Part shown: positions 1 to 3,962 of the stretch, in pieces
How positions within the stretch are numbered: position 1 is the stretch's first letter
How the letters are laid out: the number at the start of each line of letters is the position of its first letter
Source: Acidobacteriota bacterium
GTDB taxonomy: Bacteria > Acidobacteriota > Vicinamibacteria > Vicinamibacterales > SCN-69-37
Length of the DNA: 6,673 nt
Direction: 5' to 3'
Assembly (NCBI GenBank): GCA_024653875.1
Contig: JANLHE010000383.1
Location: forward strand, 1-6,673
Translations under genes and position numbers: made by a program
Notes under the pieces: generated by a model
Told to the model about the DNA's origin: nothing
The model's input: the letters and a program-made list of their open reading frames with translations, nothing else
Database searches by the model: none

Positions 1-136
1 CATCGAACTGCAGGGCACGGCGGAGACCGAGCCGTTTGACCGCGCCCAACTCGATGCGCTCCTCGCGCTCGGGGACAAGGGCATCGGGGAACTGATCGAG
101 AAGCAAAAAGAAATTGTCGGGAAGATCCTGAACTGA
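1..136 (+). CDS. rph: Ribonuclease PH, C-terminal fragment (5' end outside window)
   Basis: Reading from base 2, the sequence encodes 44 residues beginning IELQGTAETEPFDRAQLDAL and ending with a TGA at 134-136. The EIQGTAE-x-x-PFxRxxLdxLLxLAxKGIxELixxQ pattern is the characteristic C-terminus of bacterial RNase PH, the phosphate-dependent 3'-5' exoribonuclease that trims tRNA 3' ends in the cytoplasm. Family members are about 240 residues, so roughly the first 190 to 200 residues lie upstream of the window and the catalytic residues cannot be checked. The fragment ends in IVGKILN with no extension or frameshift. rph is often directly followed by rdgB; here rdgB lies 2.8 kb downstream on the same strand, separated by an oppositely oriented protease gene. 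Identification rests on this short but distinctive tail. Confidence 0.88.
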   Translation, partial: IELQGTAETEPFDRAQLDALLALGDKGIGELIEKQKEIVGKILN

Positions 137-140
137 CTCT

Positions 141-161
141 GAGTCCTGAGTCCCGAGTTCA
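141..161. repeat. Three tandem heptamers (GAGTCCT / GAGTCCC / GAGTTCA) after the rph stop
   Basis: Starting 4 bp after the rph stop codon, three 7-bp units beginning with GAG follow each other directly: GAGTCCT, GAGTCCC and GAGTTCA. The preceding GACTCT (134-139, overlapping the stop codon) is complementary to part of the unit, so a weak hairpin is possible. There is no T-tract, so this is not a canonical intrinsic terminator. The function is unknown. It could be a remnant of a dispersed simple repeat. Confidence 0.5.
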
Positions 162-205
162 ATGTGCAACGGGGCTAAAGCAGTTTTCACTTGCGTGTAG
201 TCGTA

Positions 206-263
206 CGGAGGGCACGGGCTTCAGCCCGGGGCGTGCGGCACGGGCTAAAGCCCGTGCCCTCCG
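206..263. repeat. REP-like long imperfect palindrome with nested GGGCT-AA/TC-AGCCC hairpins
   Basis: The arm CGGAGGGCACGGGCT (206-220) is perfectly repeated in inverted form at 249-263. Pairing continues inward to 228/241, giving 23 paired positions with one mismatch (C222 against A247) around a 12-nt loop (229-240). Each arm also contains its own short palindrome: CGGGCTTCAGCCCG at 215-228 and CGGGCTAAAGCCCG at 241-254, the latter extending to 10-bp arms over 237-258. A further degenerate core, GGGGCTAAAGC, lies at 171-181. Nested, GC-rich, extragenic palindromes of this form resemble REP/BIME elements, which are mobilised by RAYT transposases in other bacteria. No RAYT gene is present here. 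The element sits between convergent genes (rph and the metalloprotease), so it may also terminate or stabilise both transcripts, although no U-tract follows either side. The rest of 264-334 shows nothing I can name. Confidence 0.8.
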
Positions 264-334
264 TCTACAGAGATCTGAAACGCGCTCTAGGTGTTTCGAC
301 GCCTGGCCCCGTTGGTCTTTCTATTTACTGCGTT

Positions 335-2917
335 CTATCGCAGCCCGCCTCTCCCTCGTCCGCCAGCGGCGGCGGCCGCGGGCGGGGTGCGCTGGCGCAT
401 CGCGCGCGGGTCGAGGATCGTGGTGACTTCGGTAATCACGTCATGCAGGTGACGCATGGTGACCTCGTCGCGCGTCCCGCCGCCGCGCAGCGCGGTGTCG
501 ACCATCTCGCCCACGGCGCGCAGTTCGCCCTTGAGCAGGGATCGCACTTCGGCGCTTGGCGCCGTCGGGCCGTTCAAGCGGTTGTCCATAATCGTCAGAT
601 ACGTCCGCTGCAGATTACGGCGGAAGATGTCGATGTTCGTGCCGCTCTTCGGCACTTCCGCCCACACGCCGTACCGCAGTTCCGTGAGGAAGTCGAGCGG
701 CGAGTACGCCGCCGGGCCGTCCAGGGCCACCTGCTCCACCATGCGATCGATCCGGGCGTTCTGAATCAGGCTGTTCATGACCGACGACTGCGCGTTGCGC
801 ACACGGTCAATGATGCCTGACGGCTCGATGCGGCGCAGGATCTCCGGACGCACCATCATGGTGGGCGTCTGGAAGGCGTTGGCCACGAGGTACTGCACGG
901 CTTCCTGCTGCTTGGCCCGCGCCAGCACTTCGAAGCGCACACCGTCCTGGCCGATGTGTTTCTGCTGCGAGTTGAAGCCGCCGACCATGCGCGTCACGTG
1001 ATTCATCTCGGTGGTCCACTGGCTCACCAGTCGCCCGTAGACTTCCTCGAGCTCCGTGTAGGGATCACCCGTGCGGCTGCTGGTGGCGCCGAGCAGCATC
1101 TCGGACACGCGGGCCAGGTTCTTCATGCCCAGCGTGGTGGCGCGCACCGCGTCGGCGTCACCGACGGCCTCGGTGTTGTCACCGGGATCCGTGCCGCCCT
1201 GGCCTTCCGTGGAGAAGCGCAGGTAGGGCTTGGCGTCCTGCTCCTTCGCCCACCCGTCCAGCGTGGCCTTCTCCTCTTTCGGGGTCTTCGCGGTCGGAAT
1301 CGGCTTGTAGCCCCACATGGTGGCCCACTTGTCGTACGGGCCGATCTTCGGGATGAGGTCCGCCGGGTCGATGTTGTCTTCCGGCTGCGCCACGTAGTTG
1401 AAGCGCGAGTAGTCCATCAGCGTGGGCGTGTGGCCCATCTCCTTCACCCACTTCGGATCGCGCACCTGCTCGATCGTGTAGGTGGAACTGGCCTTCATGT
1501 TGTGCTGGAAGCCCAGCGTGTGTCCCACCTCGTGCGCCACGACGTAGCGCATGAGTTCGCCCATGAGATCGTCGGGCAGGGGCAGGTTCTGCGCGCGGGG
1601 ATCGAGCGGGCCGACCTGGACGAAGTACCAGTTCTTCGCCAGGTTCTGGACGTTGTGGTAATACTGCACGTCGGCTTCGAGAATCTCGCCACTGCGCGGG
1701 TCATGCACGTGCGGCCCCGACGCGTTTTCGGTGGTGGACGGCAGCCACCGAATCACGGAGTAGCGCGCGTCTTCCGCGCTCCAGTCGGGATCGTCCTTCG
1801 GCGCTTCCTTCGCGATGATGGCGTTGCGGAAGCCCGCGGCTTCAAACGCGGCCTGCCAGTCCTCGATGCCCTTCTTGACGAACGGCACCCACTTGGTCGG
1901 CGTCGCCGGGTCCACCCAGTAGACGATCGGCTTGATCGGCTCGGAGATCGCCGCGCTCGGGTCCTTCTTTTCAAGGCGATACCGGGTGATGTACCGCGTG
2001 GCGACCGAGCGGTGTTCGTCGGTGCCGTAGTCGGTCAACCCCTGGGTGAAGTAGCCGACCCGCTCGTCAAACAGACGCGGCATCATCGGCGTCTCCGGCA
2101 GCTTCACCATGCTGTAGCTGGTGAGCACCGTGGCGCTCGAGCCGCGCATGCCGCGAGCCGCACCCGCCGCGCGTCCCGCGCCCGCCGCCGGTTCCGCGCC
2201 GGTGAAGGTCTGGATGGCTTCAACGTTGATGTTCTCGGGGAACGAGACGGCCTTTTCCAGGAACGTCCGATCGGTGGCCAGGCCCCGGCCGCCCACGCGG
2301 GCACGCACCGAGAATTCCGGCACGTCGGTCGTGAACAGCGGCGTCACTTCCACCACCGGGTCGCCGGACGGGCTGTACGCGGCCACGTTCAGCGCCCGGA
2401 GGATCGACGGGTTGTTGGAATCGTCGACCGCCTGGGCGATGGGATTGGCGTCGTCCGCGATGACGCTGTAGTCGATGTTGAGAATCAGGACGCGGTCGCC
2501 GCGCTGCACCCAACGGATGACCCGCGTGCCGGCGGCCTGGCCGCCGTAGCCCACGCCGATCGTGGTCTTCTTGATCGTGGTGACGAGCAGATAGTCCTTG
2601 CCGAGTTCCGCTTTCGGAATCTCGTAGTAGAGCCGGTCTCCGATGCGGTGCACCTTGAAGATGCCGTCGTCGGTCTTCGCCTCGGCCGTGATCACGCGAT
2701 CGTACGGCTGCGGCCGCGGAGCCGCCTGCGCCCCACCCTGTCTGCCGCCGGTCGGCGGAGCCTGCACGGGCGGATCCTGCGCCTGCAGCGCCGCCTGCGA
2801 CCCCGGCACGGTACTTTGATCGTCAAGTCGCGGGGTCTGGGCGGTCACCGCGGCGACAAACACCACCGCACCCACCACCACCAGCGACGAGGACACGAGA
2901 TTGCCTTTCCTGACCAT
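335..2917 (-). CDS. Exported zinc-dependent metalloprotease (DUF5118/DUF5117/DUF4953 type)
   Basis: This 860-residue protein carries an extended metzincin-like zinc site, HEVGHTLGFQH at residues 462-472. It has the HExxHxxGxxH form, with H462, H466 and H472 as expected ligands and E463 as catalytic base. A Met-turn-like TLMDYSRFNYVAQPED segment follows at 499-514 (M501). The N-terminus (MVRKG, then a hydrophobic stretch at 8-24 ending VTA-QTP) is a signal peptide with likely cleavage after A26. A Pro/Gln/Ala-rich linker runs to about residue 70. By recall, the DUF5118-like part covers about 70-120, DUF5117 about 120-310 and the catalytic DUF4953 part about 400-720. A low-complexity AGAGRAAGAARGMRG insert lies at 245-259, and the C-terminus ends in AAAAAGGRGRGGLR. 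The protein probably acts in the periplasm or at the surface as a peptidase of unknown substrate. The ATG at 2915-2917 is supported by GGAGGAG 6 nt upstream and by the signal peptide. It is divergent from rdgB and convergent with rph. Confidence 0.93.
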   Translation of the reverse strand: MVRKGNLVSSSLVVVGAVVFVAAVTAQTPRLDDQSTVPGSQAALQAQDPPVQAPPTGGRQGGAQAAPRPQPYDRVITAEAKTDDGIFKVHRIGDRLYYEIPKAELGKDYLLVTTIKKTTIGVGYGGQAAGTRVIRWVQRGDRVLILNIDYSVIADDANPIAQAVDDSNNPSILRALNVAAYSPSGDPVVEVTPLFTTDVPEFSVRARVGGRGLATDRTFLEKAVSFPENINVEAIQTFTGAEPAAGAGRAAGAARGMRGSSATVLTSYSMVKLPETPMMPRLFDERVGYFTQGLTDYGTDEHRSVATRYITRYRLEKKDPSAAISEPIKPIVYWVDPATPTKWVPFVKKGIEDWQAAFEAAGFRNAIIAKEAPKDDPDWSAEDARYSVIRWLPSTTENASGPHVHDPRSGEILEADVQYYHNVQNLAKNWYFVQVGPLDPRAQNLPLPDDLMGELMRYVVAHEVGHTLGFQHNMKASSTYTIEQVRDPKWVKEMGHTPTLMDYSRFNYVAQPEDNIDPADLIPKIGPYDKWATMWGYKPIPTAKTPKEEKATLDGWAKEQDAKPYLRFSTEGQGGTDPGDNTEAVGDADAVRATTLGMKNLARVSEMLLGATSSRTGDPYTELEEVYGRLVSQWTTEMNHVTRMVGGFNSQQKHIGQDGVRFEVLARAKQQEAVQYLVANAFQTPTMMVRPEILRRIEPSGIIDRVRNAQSSVMNSLIQNARIDRMVEQVALDGPAAYSPLDFLTELRYGVWAEVPKSGTNIDIFRRNLQRTYLTIMDNRLNGPTAPSAEVRSLLKGELRAVGEMVDTALRGGGTRDEVTMRHLHDVITEVTTILDPRAMRQRTPPAAAAAGGRGRGGLR

Positions 2918-2923
2918 GAGACA

Positions 2924-2930
2924 CTCCTCC
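2924..2930 (-). promoter_or_regulatory. Strong ribosome binding site of the metalloprotease gene
   Basis: On the - strand, GGAGGAG lies 6 nt before the ATG at 2917-2915. It is close to the ideal Shine-Dalgarno sequence and spacing. It fixes the start and contrasts with the lack of any clear Shine-Dalgarno sequence before the divergent rdgB. Confidence 0.85.
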
Positions 2931-2956
2931 CGAAGAAACCGACTGGGAACCGCGCG

Positions 2957-2984
2957 ATTATACCTGCAGCGAGCGCCATGACAC
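2957..2984 (-). promoter_or_regulatory. Putative sigma70-type promoter of the metalloprotease gene
   Basis: A perfect TATAAT (-10) is read on the - strand at 2962-2957. With a 16-bp spacer, GTGTCA at 2984-2979 matches 4 of 6 positions of TTGACA. Transcription would start near 2950, giving a leader of about 33 nt that contains the Shine-Dalgarno sequence. The -35 element would overlap the rdgB start codon (2978-2980), so transcription in the two directions should compete. Because ATTATA is nearly its own complement, a weaker TATACC (2959-2964) is also present on the + strand and could serve rdgB. Confidence 0.6.
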
Positions 2985-3619
2985 CGCTACTGATTGCCAC
3001 CACCAACCCCGGGAAATTCCGGGAAATCGGCCACCTGCTGCACGGCCTGCCCCTGATCCTCCGGTCACTGGCGGATCTGCCGCCCATTGCCGAGCCGGAG
3101 GAGACCGAACACACCTTCGCCGGGAACGCCCGGCTCAAAGCCAGGGAGTATGCCCGCGCCAGCGGCCTCGTCACGGTGGCTGAAGACTCCGGACTCGCGA
3201 TCGATGCGCTTGGCGGCGCGCCGGGCATCCACAGCGCCCGCTATCCCGGCGCGACGTATCCCGACAAGTTCGCGAACCTGCATGCCGCGCTCGCGCCGCA
3301 TCCACGCCCCTGGACGGCGCGGTATGTCTGTGCGCTCGCGCTGGTGGATGGGCGGGTGAATGAGGGCAATGCCACAAATGCGATGTCTCCGACGGTGGCG
3401 TTTGAAACGCAGGCCACCGTTGAGGGGGAGATCTGGCCGGAGGCGCGCGGCACGCACGGCTTCGGGTACGACCCGATCTTCCATTACCCGGCGTACGGAA
3501 AGGTGTTTGGCGAAGTGGATGACCGCGAGAAGCTGGCGGTGGCGCATCGGGGCAAAGCGTTTGCCGCGCTACGCCTGTGGCTCGAGGCCGGCGGCCTCCG
3601 GGAGACTACTCCGGCCTGA
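2978..3619 (+). CDS. rdgB: RdgB/HAM1-family non-canonical purine NTP pyrophosphatase (dITP/XTP diphosphatase)
   Basis: The enzyme hydrolyses dITP, ITP and XTP to monophosphates plus pyrophosphate, keeping deaminated purines out of nucleic acids. It acts in the cytoplasm. The 213-residue product shows all landmark motifs: ATTNPGKFREI (6-16, phosphate-binding T/N/K), EET...TFAGNARLKA (41-55), the AEDSGLAIDALGGAPGIHSARY block (68-89, catalytic D70), GTHGFGYDPIF (158-168) and AHRGKAF (189-195). The usual Ser before the His-Arg pair (SHR) is Ala189 here. Residues about 124-140 (GRVNEGNATNAMSPTVA) look like a roughly 10-residue insertion in a surface loop, partly explaining the length against about 195-200 residues in typical members. 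The ATG is fixed by the conserved MxxLLIAT start; no convincing Shine-Dalgarno sequence precedes it. Its last 14 bp overlap the end of the small - strand gene at 3606-3827. Confidence 0.93.
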   Translation: MTPLLIATTNPGKFREIGHLLHGLPLILRSLADLPPIAEPEETEHTFAGNARLKAREYARASGLVTVAEDSGLAIDALGGAPGIHSARYPGATYPDKFANLHAALAPHPRPWTARYVCALALVDGRVNEGNATNAMSPTVAFETQATVEGEIWPEARGTHGFGYDPIFHYPAYGKVFGEVDDREKLAVAHRGKAFAALRLWLEAGGLRETTPA

Positions 3620-3827
3620 TCGCTTCGTGGAGGCCGAAGAAGAACAACCCGCCGATCACGAACCCCATGATCGGCAGCCCGTCGGGGGCCACCAACAGGT
3701 GGATGAAGGCGCCGAGCAGTCCGCCGAGCGTCGTTGTTCCAGCCTGGTGCCGCAAGCGCCGGATCCAGATCGGCCGACACTTGTGCCCTTCTGTGAGAGC
3801 GCCGAGGCAACGGGGGCAAGTGGCCAT
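3606..3827 (-). CDS. Small zinc-ribbon protein with two predicted membrane helices, function unknown
   Basis: This 73-residue protein starts MATCPRCLGALTEGHKCRP. Cys4 and Cys7 form a CPxC knuckle, and H15/C17 could complete a small zinc site. A basic stretch (WIRRLRHQ, 21-28) is followed by two hydrophobic segments, at about 31-46 and 51-67, joined by a short APDGLP turn. The tail is HEAIRPE. The plan suggests a small inner-membrane protein with a cytosolic zinc knuckle. I do not recognise the family and assign no function. The start at 3825-3827 fits the Cys motif, but no Shine-Dalgarno sequence is visible. A TGG-TACAAT extended -10 lies 22 nt upstream of the ATG, so the leader would be only about 15 nt. 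The gene is tail-to-tail with rdgB (14-bp overlap) and divergent from the propeller gene. The coherent motif and helices make it more likely real than a shadow. Confidence 0.72.
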   Translation of the reverse strand: MATCPRCLGALTEGHKCRPIWIRRLRHQAGTTTLGGLLGAFIHLLVAPDGLPIMGFVIGGLFFFGLHEAIRPE

Positions 3828-3842
3828 TTAGGACTGCGATCG

Positions 3843-3912
3843 GGGCGGATTGTACCATGGGCCCCTCACCTTCGTGCTGGACCTGGACGCCCGGTTTTGG
3901 CACAATCCGCCC
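3843..3912. repeat. 15-bp inverted repeat (14/15) containing mirror-image -10 sites
   Basis: The left arm GGGCGGATTGTACCA (3843-3857) and the right arm TGGCACAATCCGCCC (3898-3912) are reverse complements except at one position. They are separated by 40 bp. Each arm contains an extended -10-like element pointing outward toward its own gene. The arms could be two promoters of common origin, or binding sites for a shared regulator. Confidence 0.7.
3849..3857 (-). promoter_or_regulatory. Putative extended -10 promoter of the small zinc-ribbon gene
   Basis: Read on the - strand from 3857, the sequence is TGG-TACAAT. TACAAT matches TATAAT at 5 of 6 positions and carries the TGn extension that can replace a -35 box. 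I found no good -35 at a spacing of 15 to 18 bp. Transcription would start near 3842, about 15 nt before the ATG. Confidence 0.5.
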
Positions 3913-3925
3913 GGTTCCCTAATAC
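3897..3925 (+). promoter_or_regulatory. Putative promoter of the propeller gene (two alternative readings)
   Basis: Reading one is an extended -10, TGG-CACAAT, at 3898-3906. It is the mirror of the divergent promoter and would put the start near 3913, with a leader of about 50 nt. Reading two takes TTGGCA (3897-3902, 5/6 to TTGACA) as a -35 box and, after 17 bp, TAATAC (3920-3925, only 3/6) as -10. The first is favoured because of its similarity to the other -10 sites in the window. Confidence 0.45.
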
Positions 3926-3931
3926 GCCGAC

Positions 3932-3945
3932 CGGTCACTTGACCG
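3932..3945. promoter_or_regulatory. Palindrome CGGTCA-CT-TGACCG in the propeller gene leader
   Basis: Two perfect 6-bp arms surround a 2-nt centre, ending 3 nt before the Shine-Dalgarno sequence. As DNA it resembles a dimeric regulator operator downstream of the proposed start. As RNA it could fold only if the loop opens by a base pair or two. No regulator gene is nearby. Confidence 0.4.
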
Positions 3946-3948
3946 ACG

Positions 3949-3955
3949 AAGGAGA
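3949..3955 (+). promoter_or_regulatory. Ribosome binding site of the propeller gene
   Basis: AAGGAGA ends 7 nt before the ATG at 3963-3965. This is near-ideal in sequence and spacing, and it decides the start together with the signal peptide that follows. Confidence 0.85.
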
Positions 3956-3962
3956 CAGTCCC

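Noticed and set aside
206..330. Intrinsic terminator at the long hairpin
   Set aside because: The stem is strong, but no run of T follows on either strand. The T-rich stretch at 317-329 is too far away, so it is called a REP-like repeat instead.
191..820. + strand open frame across the REP-like element and the protease 3' end
   Set aside because: It starts in the palindrome, has no ribosome binding site, and is antisense to conserved protease coding sequence.
956..2977. Very long + strand open frame antisense to the metalloprotease and continuous with rdgB
   Set aside because: The translation is Arg/Val/Gly-rich with no recognisable motif, as expected opposite a GC-rich gene. Only the part from 2978, where the conserved RdgB N-terminus begins, is real.
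3877..3888. CTGGAC tandem hexamer in the divergent region
   Set aside because: Two copies of 6 bp in GC-rich DNA are easily due to chance.
3898..3912. Sigma54-type promoter suggested by TTGGCAC
   Set aside because: The -24 half resembles TGGCAC, but the required TTGC/GC element about 5 nt further is absent.
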